From the NCBI GenBank assembly GCA_039583875.1, contig CM077150.1, forward strand, positions 177,944,375 to 178,008,374: a stretch of 64,000 nucleotides of DNA. The letters are read 5' to 3'. The position numbers and the translations under genes were made by a program. Of this stretch, positions 43,879 through 55,657 are shown in pieces. Below the pieces are notes generated by a model. It made no database searches. It was not told the DNA's origin and was given only the letters and a program-made list of their open reading frames with translations. The stretch is from Platanthera guangdongensis (lineage: Eukaryota > Streptophyta > Magnoliopsida > Asparagales > Orchidaceae). Positions within the stretch are counted from its first letter, which is position 1. Each line of letters begins with the position of its first letter.

Positions 43879-45500
43879 ATGGCACAGAACAAGGATTATG
43901 CAAGCACCAGACCTCCAGTGTGCAACTTAAATAAGTTTTTCATCTGGAAGGCAAGAATTAAACTATATATGAATTCCATTGATGAGGATATCTACAACTC
44001 TATTTTGACAGGTCCTCCTCTACCAACTGCATCTACCTCAACATCAAGCACACATGTTGTTCCACCACCTGAGTCGATAGATGCACATAAGAAGGCCAAG
44101 ATTGCTGATGCAAAGGACATAATATTCTGGCTCAGACTATATCTGATGACATTTTCCAGAAGGTTGCTGAATGCACATCAGCCAAGGCTATTTGGGACTC
44201 TCTCAACCAAATGGTGGTTGGATCTACTGATGAGAGGAAAGACAGAAGATGAAATCTTATCTCCCAGTATGAGAACTTCAAGAAGGATGAGTCAGAATCT
44301 GTTGCTGACATGTACAATAGACTGGGCTCAATAATCAATGAACTGAAGACTTTGGATAAGGACATCACCCTTACTGAAGTAAATGATAAAATCCTCATGT
44401 GCTTCCCAAGCTCATGGGATTCTAGGATCTGGCCAATCAAGGAGCCCAGGAGCTTAAATGAGATTTCCACAGAATCTCTATTGGGAAAGCTCAAGTCCTA
44501 TGAGCAACTAATAAAGTCTAGAGAAGCAGCTGAACAAAGGACTCCTCCACCAGCAAGAAAGGAGCACAACATAGCATTCAATGCTGCTGAAGAGACAGAA
44601 GCTTCAACAGACAATGAGGAACTAATGAGTCTCTTTGCCAAGAGACTTTACAAAATGGCAAGAAAGGACTTCAGAAGAAAAGCATCTAGGCAGGATGATA
44701 AGCCAAGGTATGATAAAACTCCTAGTAAAGAAGTAGTATGTTTTGGCTGCAGGAAACCTGGACACTTTATCTCAGAGTGTCCAGAGAATCAGAAGAAAGA
44801 AAGAAGAAGAGAGAAGGACTCCAGAAGACAACAAAGTAGCAGGCCTTCCTCCAGCAAATACAAAAAGAAGGAGAAGGGCTTTGTTGTTGATGCCTGGAGT
44901 GAGACAAAAGATAAATCCACATCTTCCAGTTCCAGTGAAGAGGAAGAAGAGGCAAGGTCCAAGGAAGTCTACCTCATGGCCATCAATGCCTCCAGTAGTC
45001 AATCAGATAATGAATAATCTGATAATGAAGGAGCTTCAGAATCAGAAGCTGATCAGGTACTTTCATCTTTTGATTATAATTCTGATAGTTTCAAAATTGA
45101 ATTTAAAGCTATGTGCATTGACTTAATTAACTCTGAAAAGGAAATCAAAACACTTAGGGAAAGACTATCTAATCAAGAAAATCTGATTTCTGAAAACTCT
45201 AAGTTAAAAGATGAACTAAGTCTAGCTAATGAACAAATCATTTCTTTAAAAACAAAGCTATGTGAGGCTAAACAACTTGAGTAATCTCTCAATGGGAGAA
45301 GTCTTAAGCTGATGGACATCACAAGTACAGTCAATGCAAGACAGAATGGCAAACTGGGCTTGGGTGCATCATCACGTTTACCCCCCATACTTAAGAAGAA
45401 CATATTATCAACCCTTATTAGATTTGTTTCAGCTAAGGGTAAAGAGGTAATAAACAATAAACAAACTACAAAAGAATTACCTAACTCTAGAAATTAAAAT
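43879..45500 (+). pseudogene. gag: gag of H (copia) with one CCHC knuckle and a coiled-coil-like tail
   Basis: ATG at 43879 (MAQNKDYASTRPPVCNLNKF). The gag N-terminal domain YFIWKARIKLYM-like is followed by a frameshift near 44125. The remaining frame holds ESVADMYNRLGSIINELKTL, CFPSSWDSRIW, and the knuckle CFGCRKPGHFISEC near 44740. The tail is charged and then Leu/Glu/Lys-rich with heptad-like spacing (45080-45290), and is interrupted by stops at 45015 and 45282. It is longer than an ordinary copia gag, as in Sireviruses. It forms the particle and binds RNA. Confidence 0.88.
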
Positions 45501-45539
45501 AACAGAAACCAGAAAACTTTAAGTAAAAATAAAGTTCAA

Positions 45540-45790
45540 CAGATTTTGTCGAACTCAGGTCGACGAAATGTGGCTAGTTCGTCGAACTCCGATCGACGAT
45601 ATATAAATGCCAACATTAGCTATAATAAATCGTCTTACTGCAATCGACGAACTATATATGGTTCGTCGAGCAGAGATCGACGAACTTGGGGCACAAAAAA
45701 TGAATATGTTCATTCTCTGAGCAGAGATCGATGATCTCATCCCACTTCGTCAAACTCTGGTCGACGAACTTACATTTTTTTGTCGAACCC
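45540..45790. repeat. TCGACGA palindrome array inside the H polyprotein, between gag and protease
   Basis: Five exact TCGACGA and two TCGTCGA words plus variants. Two are paired as TTCGTCGA-N7-TCGACGA (about 45575-45598 and 45662-45685). They stay in the gag-pol frame and encode Ser-Asn-Ser-(Asp/Gly)-Arg-Arg repeats. Confidence 0.9.
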
Positions 45791-45839
45791 AGTCAGACTT
45801 AATAAAAATCATAATTTTGATAGAAACACTTAACAATCT

Positions 45840-47444
45840 AGAAAACCTTTTAATCCACTTGCTGATTGGATAATCCCTCCCAGAAGATTTCACCACTTAG
45901 GTTATAAAAGCCAACCTGAATGTTCATATATTTCTAGCTTTTCTTATGAAAAGAAACAAGGACCCAAGTTAACCTGGGTCAAGAACATCTAACTTATTTC
46001 CTTGCAGGTGAAGAACTATCCAATCACTCAAAATAAGTGGTATCTAGATAGTGGGTGCTCCAAGCACATGACTGGATGCAAGGAAAGCCTAATCAACTTC
46101 AAGGCAGAGCTGGGTCCAAAGATGATCTTTGGAGATTCCAACTTTGGACAAACTGAAGGCTATGGAGACTTCAACAGTGGAGCTGTCACCTTCAGAAAAG
46201 TGGCATATGTCAATCCTCTCAAACATAACCTAATATCCATAAGTCAATTATGTGATGCAGGTTATCAGGTTTGCTTTACCAATTCTAAATGTATTATTTC
46301 TTTAAATAATCAAACTGTTTTAACATGGTGTAGACAAGGGAATATATACTTAATAAATTTTAATTCTGCTAACTTAGAAATATGTTTATTCAACCAAGTT
46401 AGTAATAACAATATCCTTTGGTATAAAAGACTAGGTCATGTGAACCTTAAAAATATCTCTAAGTTATCTAGGGACAATCTTGTCAGAGGATTTCCTTCTA
46501 GACCCTACAAGAAGGAAAGCCTATACAAGGCTTGTCAAGAAGGCAAGCAAACTGAAAACATCTTTAAGTCAATTAATAAGAGTGACTCACCTAAGATTTT
46601 GTACTTTCTACATATGGACCTCTTTGGACCCATTGTTGTACAAAGCTTAGGAGGGAAGTCTTACACCTTGGTTATTGTAGATGACTTCCCCAGATTCTCT
46701 GGGGTTTTCTTCTTAAGAAACAAGTCTGATAACTTTAAAGTCCGTACAGACTTTCTTAAGTGCATAAGGATTGAGTATTCTACTCCAGTTGCATTGATTA
46801 GAAGTGAACATGGTACTGAGTTTGAATCTCTTCTCATGCAAAGATTCTGTGAGGAGGACGGTATCAGACATTGTTTCTCTGCTCCTAGAACTCCTCAACA
46901 AAATGGGATAGCAGAAAGGAAAAATAGAACTCTCATTGAATCTGCAGGAACATTGCTTGCAGATGCACACATTCCCCTATCCTTTTGGGCAAAGGCTGTG
47001 AGCACAGCAAACTATGTATTGAATAGAAGTTTGATACACAAACTAAAGGGCATGACCTCCTATGAATTACTCAAAGGGAAACAACCTAAAATTGATTGCT
47101 TTAGAATTTTTGGGTGTAGGTGTTTCATTCATAACAATATCAAGAAACACATTAGAAAATTTGAAGCTAAAGCTACAGAGGGAATGTTTCTGGGATATTC
47201 CCAAGTTAGCAAAGCTTATAGGGTATTCAATAAATCATCCTTAAAAATAGAAGAATTTGTACATATTTATTTTGATGAAGCTAACATGTACTATAAGGAG
47301 AAGGACTCTTCTACCTCAGATATTTTGCAGGTATCTCATTTGTGTGAGAAATTGGGTAAGTTGAACCTTCCACAAGAGGTTATATCACCTCCTCCTCCAC
47401 AAGCTGATGATGATAGTGAAGATGAATTTTTTGGAAGTGGCTGA
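45840..47444 (+). pseudogene. pol: Protease and integrase of H (copia)
   Basis: The frame is open over 46002-47444 after a stop near 45991. Protease: WYLDSGCSKHMTG near 46040, with the catalytic D-S-G intact. The integrase zinc finger is RLGHVNLKNISKL and ...CQEGKQ. Its core is HMDLFGP near 46615, then RSEHGTEFES near 46805 where the usual second catalytic Asp is Glu, and QQNGIAERKNRTL near 46905. The copia C-terminal GKQP..FRIFGCRCFIHN and GMFLGYS follow. It would cut the polyprotein and insert the DNA copy. A shift of frame near 47425 separates it from RT. Confidence 0.92.
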
Positions 47445-49235
47445 ACCTACTCCAACAGTAGACATTATTCCACAAGAGGAATTAAATCCACATGCTATTG
47501 CTGAACAACCTGCACCCACTGATCTTGTCACACTAAGGGATCACCCTAGATCTCAAGTGATTAGAGACATGTCAGTAGGTGTACAGACAAGGCATCAACT
47601 CAACTAAGATGTGATGCATGTCTGTTTCCTCTCTCAAGTTGAGCCTCAATCCATAAAAGATGCTGAGCAAGATCCCCACTGGATCATTGCAATGCAAGAG
47701 GAACTCAATCAATTTGAGAGATGTAGAGTTTGGGATTTAGTTCCAAGACATAAAGAGTACCTAGTCATTGGAACTAAATGGGTATATAGGAACAAGGTAG
47801 ATGCCCAAGGTGTAATTGTAAGAAACAAGGCTAGGCTTGTTGCTTAAGGTTATAGGCAAGAAGAAGGAATAGACTATGACCAAACTTTTGCACCAGTTAC
47901 AAGGTTAGAAGCAATCAGGATCTTCCTTGCTTATGCTGCATATAAGAAGTTCAAAGTCTATCTGATGGATGTCAAGAGTGTCTTTATCAATGGAGTACTT
48001 AAAGAAGAGGTTTATGTTGAACAACCTCTAGGTTTTATCTCTCCAACTTATCCTTCATATGTCTTTAAATTGTATAAAGCTCTTTATGGTTTAAAGCAAG
48101 CTCCAAAAGCTTGGTATGAGACCTTAGTTAGCTTCTTTATATAGCATAAATTACTAGAGGTATTGTAGATAGAACATTATTCACTAGGCACCATAAGGAT
48201 CAAATTTTATTGGTACAAATTTATGTAGATGACATTATATTTGGGTCTACAGATTCCCAACTATGCAAGAGGTTTGCTGACCTCATGCATTCAAAGTTTG
48301 AAATGAGTAGCATGGGTGAGCTCTCCTACTTCCTTGGTCTCCAAGTGAAGCAGCTACCTGATGACATCTTCATATCCCAGGCTAAATATGCTAAAGAGCT
48401 TATTAAATGGTTTGGGATGGCTGATGCCTCAGCAAAGAGAACACTCATGGCCATTAATGTTGTAATAGATTCTGATGAACATGGGAAATCTGTTGATCAG
48501 AAATTATATAGGGCCATTGTTGGGTCTCTACAATACCTTACAGCTTGCAGACCTGACATAATATTTGCTACATGTCTTTGTGCTAGGTTCCAAGTGAACC
48601 CTAAAGAATCTCACCTAGTTTTCCTAAAAAGAATTTTTAGATATATAAAGAGTTGTCGTAGTCTAGGACTCTGGTATCCTACTGAGTTAGAATTTGAGTT
48701 AACTGGATACTCAGATGCTGACTTTGCTCGATGTAGGGTGGACAAAAAAAGTACCTCAAGGACTTGCCATTTCCTTGGTATCAGATTAGTGTCTTGGTTT
48801 AGCAAGAAACAATCATCTATGTCTACATCAACTACTAAAGCAGAATATATTGCGGCTGTCAGTTGCTGTTTCCAGATGCTGTGGATTCAAAACCAACTCC
48901 TGGACTATAGGTTCAACTTAAATAATTCAACTCTATTTTGTGATATCACAAGTGCTATATCCATAGCATAGAATCCAGTCCATCACAGTAGGACCAAGCA
49001 TATAGACATTAGGCTTCATTTCATAAGAGAATGTGTAGACAAAAATAAAATTAATCTTGTCTATATCTACACTGATTTACAAAGAGCAGATATTTTCACC
49101 AAACCCCTGGATGAAAGAAATCACTTATTCTTTATAAATCAGCTTGGTATGATGAATGGAGAAGACTTAAATTTCTTTATGTCTGCAGTCGACGAATTTT
49201 TCAAAGCTCGTCGAACGGAGATCGACGAACTGTGA
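47407..49235 (+). pseudogene. pol: Reverse transcriptase and RNase H of H (copia)
   Basis: RT starts WIIAMQEELNQFERCRVWDL, then GTKWVYRNKVDAQG, a stop at 47845 (Gln position), [19 protein letters not shown], and [14 protein letters not shown]. The frame shifts near 48150. Open again from 48210: QIYVDDIIFGST with intact YVDD, MGELSYFLGLQVKQL and VGSLQYLTACRPDI. RNase H: GYSDADFARC, STTKAEYIAA and TLFCDITSAISIA, a stop at 48969, then HIDIRLHFIRECV. The last codons before TGA at 49233 lie inside the first TCGTCGA/TCGACGA module, so the module encodes the C-terminus. Motifs fit the SIRE lineage. Confidence 0.92.
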
Positions 49236-49470
49236 AAGATTTTAGAGATAATCGTCGAACGGAGATCGACGAACTCTCTGTGACTGAAGTTATTTTCGTC
49301 CAACGGAGATCGACGAATCTGCTTCAGAAAAATTTTCGTCGAAAAGAGCTCGACGAAATATTTTCAAACCTTCAGACTAAGATCGACGAATTTTTTTAAC
49401 TACAGAATATTTCGTCGACCTCAGTTCGAAGAATTTTTTAATTTTCGCTGAACGGAGTTTGTCGATTCAT
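49185..49470. repeat. TTCGTCGA-N7-TCGACGAA array between pol and the env-like ORF of H
   Basis: About seven paired modules in 280 bp, most reading TCGTCGAACGGAGATCGACG. Each is an 8-bp inverted repeat around a seven-base loop; later ones are degraded. Sequence between modules is AT-rich and not repeated. The spacer separates the pol stop (49233) from the next ORF (49569). Confidence 0.92.
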
Positions 49471-49568
49471 ATTCTGAAAAAATCTTATATCTAGGTTTTT
49501 CTTCGATCTCCGTCCCGCGCTTTCAGTTCTGTTGCACTTGATCTCTTTTGTTTGTTGCAGGTAAACCC

Positions 49569-52501
49569 ATGGCGATTCCCGCAGGCAATCTTAGAGCCAT
49601 GAAGTTTGATACAGGATTTGATATAGATTTTGAGTCGTTTCTACACTCGGATCCTATCTTCCAAGTAATTTTGCAACTGCTTGAAGATCAACAGTTGAAG
49701 AACTTGATGACCACCAGAATAAAGATAGCCGGTGCAGAGATCAGAGAATGGGTTTACACCTCCTCCTCCCCAGATGAGAACACCATGACAGGCACAATAT
49801 CGGGTAATGAAGTCTCTCTTACCCCCGTTGTCCTGATCGAGATTTTTGGATTAACTAATGGTGCAGAAGAACTGAAGATTGATAGTGAAGAATTTGATAA
49901 AATGTTAAATAAGATGGGTTATTCTGGAGCAACACCCAACAAACTGCTGAAGAAACATTTATTTGCTGAATATAAGTTTCTAGTAGATGTTGTGAGCAAG
50001 GTACTGCTGGGTAAGCACACAGCCCATGACTACATTACTAGGCATCAATTCCTGGTGATGTGTGCTGTGGTGAATAAGAAGCCTGTAAATTAGGCTAAGA
50101 TTATGTTTGAGTTGATCAGGAAAAAGAACACCAAGAAAGAGGTGTGTATTGGAGGGATTCTGGGAATCTTCCTTCAGGAAAAGGCAGTTGAATCACTGGT
50201 CACACCGACCATATTCATTAATGACTCCAAGAGGCTCACTTGTGCCCTATTTGGCAGGTGGGAGAGGAACATCACCAAGCCATCCAAGGCTTCTTCCTCT
50301 TCCTCCAGGCCTTCTGAGAGTACAAGGGCTATTCTATCCACTCCTCACCCTGCTGAGGATGTCCCTCCTCCACCTCCACCACCTCCAGCCATCCAAAGTC
50401 ATCCCCAGATGGTACACCAACTCCCCTCCCCAGTTCATACCCCAGTCCATTTTCCAACACCAGATGCTACACCAACTCCACCCCCTCCATCATCTTCAGT
50501 ACCTCCATCACAAACTCATACTCACTCTCATACTCCATCCCCCCCATGGTACACCAACTCCAACACAAACTCATATTCACTTTCATACATCAACTCAATC
50601 CCCAGATGGTACACCAAATCCTCCTCAATCTCCTCTTTCATCCCACCTTCTAGACATCACAAATGAAACATTCTTCTCATCCCCTATATTCAATCTGCTC
50701 ATCTCCTTACCATCCACACATACATCTCCAGTCCATGCAATTCCCAGTCACTCACCATCACCTCCTCCACCATTTCTGTCTCCACTGAGACCCCTCCTGC
50801 ATTCCTGCAACTGGACCCCTCCATCATTCCACCTCTTCTAGCACTTCTCACTCCCCTCCTCAAAACCCTCATAGCAGAGGCTATTTCACCTCTTGCTTCT
50901 TCCATCCCTTCTCTTGCTGCTCAAATCTCTTCTCTCTCCATCCCTCCTTCTTCAGTCAGGGGCCTGGCTCCAGTACCCACTGAAACCAGGTAGGGGGAGA
51001 TACTCTGTGAAGAAGTAGTAGCAGCAGCAGCAGAAGCAGCAGCAGAAGCAGCAGCAGAAGCAGCAGAAGCATAAGCAGAAGCAGCTGATGATTTGATTGA
51101 TTTAATCAATTTTATTGAATCTGATATTGATTTGGATGAGGCAGTCACAAAGGAAATACAAACGTTTGGTGATTACATTATAAATCCCACAGTAGATCTT
51201 TTAAATTTGTTGAATATTTTTGATACAGTTCATTTGAACTCTCTTCCACAATACAGCATAAAGTCATCCATGACTATAGTTCCTTATACCTCCCCAATAA
51301 GCCCCAAGGTTGCCAAGCAACTCAAGGCTAGTTTTACAAATACAGAGGCTCCTGTTATTCCATCTCCACCCAGAGCTGATTCCTTCATTGTTTCATCCCC
51401 TCCCAGAGTCATTTCTGCTCCAACATTCCTTATGGATGATAGACCCATGTCTGATCTTGATGAGTTGATCATGGCTGATATTGAAGAAGAGAATAAATCA
51501 GTTGATGAAAGCACTGCTGTGTATAATTCTGCAGCTCAAGCTCCAGTACTTCCTCCAGCCCCTCCCCAGGCATAAAACCTGTTGATATCTACAGAGGCTT
51601 TGAAAGAATTTAGTGTTTTATATGATAATCCACAATACTCCTCAGATGATGATGATGATGAAGAGGATTCGGATGACAGTCCCTCTGCTAAGAAAAAGAA
51701 AATTTCTAAGAAAAGTAAAGCCCCTCTAGCTCCTGCTACAAAGCCAAACCCAACAATGTTACTCCATACTATATTCTTCAGAATATTACTCCATACAATG
51801 GCATGACAGCTTGGATGTGGCTGTCTAAAAATCAGCAGAAGGACGGGAAGAAAAGTAGGAAGTATTCACCTCCTCCACAGAGATACAGGAAAGACCCTCC
51901 TCCTCCTCCTCCACCTACTGCTGGTGCTTCAGGCTCTTCATCTCAGAAGACTACCCAATATCAAACCTATCAGAGGCATCAGGGTAGATCCTCCTCCTCT
52001 TTTGGAAGCAGCCAGCATAGGCACTACTCTTCAGGCAGGCAACAACAACATCAACAGCAACAGCAACATCTAAAACAAACTATTGAACATCAAAAGGCTA
52101 AAAGTCCAAAGAGACCTACATCCCCTCCTGTTCCTTTGTAGGACCCAGAAACACCTACTACTGCAAGGATGGCCAGGTTCCAAGAATTGGTTGGACTATC
52201 TATGATCAACAAATCCAAAGCTTAAGGAAAGGATGCCTCACAATACTCAACAATGTCCAAATACAGGAAGGAGGAACTTAATAGGTTTGTCAAAGCTAAC
52301 AAATTCTTTAATGTTGATGACTATATGAAATTACATCCAGAAGCTGTGGTGCCAAGGGCTACTTCCCTAAATATTATTGGAGCTACTGACATGATCATGA
52401 CAAAGACTCAAGCAGCCAATCCAAATAGGGAAATCAAATTCACCCAGCTTGCTGATAAAGCTAAAGAGGTTAAGCAAATGGAGCCAAAGCAGAAGAAATA
52501 A
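49569..52501 (+). pseudogene. Envelope-like / putative plant transposon protein region of H
   Basis: The ATG near 49569 (MAIPAGNLRAMKFDTGF) opens a frame to a TAG at 50091; the stop stands where Trp is expected (VN*AKIMFEL), and the same frame goes on to 50666. The first ~200 residues (FESFLHSDPIFQVILQLL, EIREWVYTSS, ITRHQFLVMCAVVNKK, GGILGIFLQEK) resemble the domain of plant retroelement envelope-like proteins. After that come Pro/Ser/Thr-rich stretches, a GCA/GAA trinucleotide repeat (51016-51086), acidic patches and a basic Gln-rich end, in changing frames. No membrane segment or fusion peptide is evident. Function unknown; viral envelope activity is not supported. Confidence 0.75.
51016..51086 (+). 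repeat. GCA/GAA trinucleotide repeat in the env-like region
   Basis: Alternating AGCAGC and AGAAGC units over about 70 bp. A local slippage product that may have disrupted the frame. Confidence 0.9.
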
Positions 52502-52562
52502 ATTTTAACTGTTTAGTCTTTCTGTTGTCTTAAAACTGTTTATTTATTTCCTGATACAAAGC

Positions 52563-52565
<3 letters not shown>

Positions 52566-52655
<90 letters not shown>
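52566..52655. repeat. (TA)n microsatellite in H
   Basis: About 90 bp of uninterrupted TA dinucleotides upstream of the 3' LTR. Confidence 0.97.
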
Positions 52656-52732
52656 TGCATATTTTAAAGTTTCATGCCAGATATATTTTTCTTACTTTGT
52701 AAATGATTTGTGTCTGTAATTAGTGACCTCAC

Positions 52733-52748
52733 CCAAATAGGGGGAGAT
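52733..52748 (+). promoter_or_regulatory. Polypurine tract of H
   Basis: CAAATAGGGGGAGAT directly precedes the TGTTGG start of the 3' LTR, the arrangement typical of Sirevirus/SIRE copia elements. Confidence 0.9.
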
Positions 52749-54478
52749 TGTTGGATCCCTAGTTAGATTTGGGCTAGGTTCACTAAACTAGGATTATTGA
52801 CCCACCTTGTATAGTCAGGGTCATGTCTGTGTCCTAGAGTCTAGGCCATGTACTTAGAGTCAACATTACATGGACCAGCCAACAACAGACTGCAGAAGAC
52901 TCAAGACTTAGAGAAAAATCAGTTTCAGGAAAGTGAGTTCGATGTTCGTCGAACTCAGCTCGACGAAAGCCGTGCTCAGCTCGACGAACTTAGAGACAAT
53001 TCTCTGAGTTGAGCTCGACGAACTTAGTTCTCAGGTCGACGATTTCTGGATGCCCTAATTCAACATTCTAAGTCTAGAAACATATCTCTGAACTCCAGTC
53101 GACAAAGTTAGATTATCAGCTCGACGATTTTAGTGCATAGAATTGGCAAGTGTTTATCAGAAAGTAGTTAGTTGTTCTTAAGTCGAAGATCTTGGATCTC
53201 AGGTCGATGAATAACAATTATCTGGTCGACGAACAACAATTATCTGGTCGACGAACATGACTTCTCATCTCGATGATCTTGGATCTCAGGTCGACGAATT
53301 CTGTTCTTTGCTCGACGATTTCTGTGCAGTTCCAGACTTGGATTTTTCCTTCCTTCTGTCCTTATTTTATTCCAGTAATTTCTGATTATCAATGCTTAAT
53401 ATTCTCTGAATATTACCGTTAAAAGCAGCATTGATTATGGCATTCATTAGGATTATTACTTGCCGTTTTTTAATGAGACAGTTGCGGAAATCCAATTAAT
53501 TCAGACATTCTCTCCAGCTGAATTTTGCATTCTCCAGGCCGTCGGCAATCAATGAAGGAAGGAATTCAAAAATTCAAAGGACAAATTCCATTGGGAATAT
53601 AAAAGTGATTTTTCTCCTTCTTCTCAATAGTGAGACACACAAGCACAAGATATAGCACACAGAGAAGATATACAGCAGCATTCATTCAAATTCTTCTTTG
53701 TGCAGAAAAAGAATCTGGTCTTCACCTTGACACTGCCGAAGAAGAAGAAGAACATCCATCCAAATCAAGAGTCTTCTTCATTCTTCACTCCAGGATTCTT
53801 CAAGGACGACAAATCTTCATCAGTCAAGAAGTTCCTGGATCTCTTCTGGTCAAGGCTAAAGATAGAAGACCTACTTACCCTGAAGCAAAGCTCGAATCTT
53901 CTTGAACAACTCAATAACTCAGGGGGAGCTTTGATAACATTAAAGATCCACTAGTCTTCTCAGTTGTATTTGAGAAAGAGAAGACACCATAACTCTCTCA
54001 CCCCCTCACTGTACAAAGGGTTCTTTAACTGCCTTCAAGAGTTATTCTTTGGTTGCAAGTTACCTGATCAAAAGACTTGGGTTGGTTTTTGAGCAGCTGA
54101 TCAAAAGCTCATTGGTGTAAGTCACCTGATCAAAACCTGTTATTGGATTCCTACCAGGGTGGTAGAAGTGTGGATGTACCCAGGTTGGGGAACCACTATA
54201 AAAATTCTTGTGTTGTCTGGTTACCCTCTTTCCTTTTTGTTCTTGTTGTGCCTGTGTTAGTTAGTTTTGTTGATCCTCTGTTAGTTGGTTTAATTTTGTT
54301 GTGCCTGTGGTAGATTAGTTTATCTTAGGTTACTCTTTTACTTACACCAAATTTTGGTATCAAATAGCTACCCTACTTTGTAGATTTTATTGACAGCAAA
54401 AAATTTTAAAGATTTAAAAGATACTCTATTCACCCCCCCCCCCCCTCTAGAGTATATCAGGTCTAACCCTCTCTTTTA
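52749..54478 (+). repeat. 3' LTR of H
   Basis: 1730 bp, same length as the 5' LTR. The terminal CA is TA here. It holds nine exact TCGACGA words (52940-53325), several at positions where the 5' LTR has a CpG-decay variant. TATA box at 53598-53605. A C run lies near 54432-54445. Confidence 0.95.
52938..53330. repeat. TCGACGA palindrome array in the H 3' LTR
   Basis: Nine exact TCGACGA words plus TTCGTCGA and variants (TCGATGA, TCGACAA, TCGAAGA), at the same places as in the 5' LTR. Confidence 0.9.
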
Positions 54479-54483
54479 TCCTC

Positions 54484-55308
54484 CACCACTACTTGGCAAT
54501 ATTCGACCATAGCCTTATTCCCTCCCCCAGACAGAGCCCTTTCCCCCTACCCAAAATAAAACCTAGCCGCCACCCTTCCACCTTCCTCTTCAAAAGTCGG
54601 CCACCACCTCACCAAAAACCAACCACCTATATCTCAAGAAAAACGACCCCCATCATTCTACAAACCCGACCACCTCTTGTCCTTGTGGTGAATTCGCCCA
54701 AGACATATAAGGTTGCCTCCTTGTGGAATCCAACTCCGGCGTGAAGTGACGAAGGCGGACAAGTTTCCTCTCCTATCGGCGTGACTCTGGCGGAGCCGTT
54801 GAAGGGTGATCCAAGTAGAGAAACCAGAATCATCCATTCTGGTTGGGTAACGATAATTTTCTACATTCTTGTGTGTTCTTCTCTTAGATTAAATCCTGTG
54901 GTGGTTTACTTTAGCGTAATTTTGGAAGCATTGAATTTTCGTTGCTTTCTCTATGGAATTTTGTAGTTCATCTAATTTTCATTTAGGTTCAAGATGGTCT
55001 TGGCGGGCCCCGTTTTCTTTGGTTGGGAGAGATCTAAAATTACCAAATTATTATTTTTGGTATATCTCTTTTGGTACAACCTTCGCTCGATCGGACCGAG
55101 TTTGTCCTTTTAGCCGGAAAAAATATTAGTTTTTATAGCCCTTGTTCGATCCTAATCGGTTTGGCTACCCGTACGCTACTATCTATTTGATAGAATTATA
55201 TAAGGTGTGGGCTGCGTTGACGATTGTGCGAGTGTAGGATTGGAATCATTGAGAGGCATACGTGTTCGTCTGTAGATATATTCGGTGTCAACGCGTGGGC
55301 CTGCATCA
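54484..55308 (+). repeat. 5' LTR of E1, part 2
   Basis: Continues the E LTR after H and its TCCTC duplication. It matches 59531-60358 and ends CTGCATCA. Short ORFs in it (54493-54744, repeated at 59541-59792) are shared only because the LTR is repeated. Confidence 0.93.
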
Positions 55309-55311
55309 ATT

Positions 55312-55322
55312 TGGTATCAGAG
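55312..55322 (+). promoter_or_regulatory. Primer binding site of E1 (initiator-Met tRNA)
   Basis: TGGTATCAGAG, three bases after the LTR end CATCA. Confidence 0.92.
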
Positions 55323-55657
55323 GGAGGTTCACGTCAATTTCCTAATTCGCACCCTCCCCTTTTATTATTTTCACCATCACGCATTTGCACGTTTCATTGC
55401 ACAACAAATAAAACAAATTTTAAAATTTTTGGTGTACAAATAGCGGCCTATACTTTTATTATTTCAGCAAAAAAATTAAAAAAAATTTATTTTATAATCT
55501 TCATATTATTTATAGCAAAAAAATAAAAAATATTTATTTATTACCTTAAGTAATTGGCGGGAACAATTACATCTTTGAAAATTAAATAGGGTCAAGTTAT
55601 TTATTCATTGCATGTGCACCGGTTCAGCGTGAGTTTTTCCCTCTGGTTCTCACTGAT
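55323..55657 (+). other. Leader of E1
   Basis: AT-rich non-coding sequence with A/T homopolymers between the primer site and gag. Nothing else is recognised. Confidence 0.6.

Larger units (their letters stand above)
42044..54478 (+). mobile_element. Element H: Sirevirus-like Ty1/copia retrotransposon with env-like region
   Basis: Two LTRs of equal length (1730 bp each) enclose gag, protease, integrase, RT, RNase H in copia order, followed by a ~3-kb extra coding region. The target duplication TCCTC (42039-42043 and 54479-54483) is perfect, and the uninterrupted site is present in the other two E LTRs (CTCCTCCACCACTACTT near 59526 and 63818). Copia order, a large polyprotein with a long gag tail, YVDD RT and the envelope-like ORF point to the Sirevirus/SIRE lineage. 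Few disabling mutations and alike LTRs make it one of the youngest insertions. Confidence 0.95.

Noticed and set aside
54493..54744. 83-codon ORF repeated at 59541-59792 and near the window end
   Set aside because: Repeated only because it lies in the E LTR; Pro/Thr-rich and without known domain.
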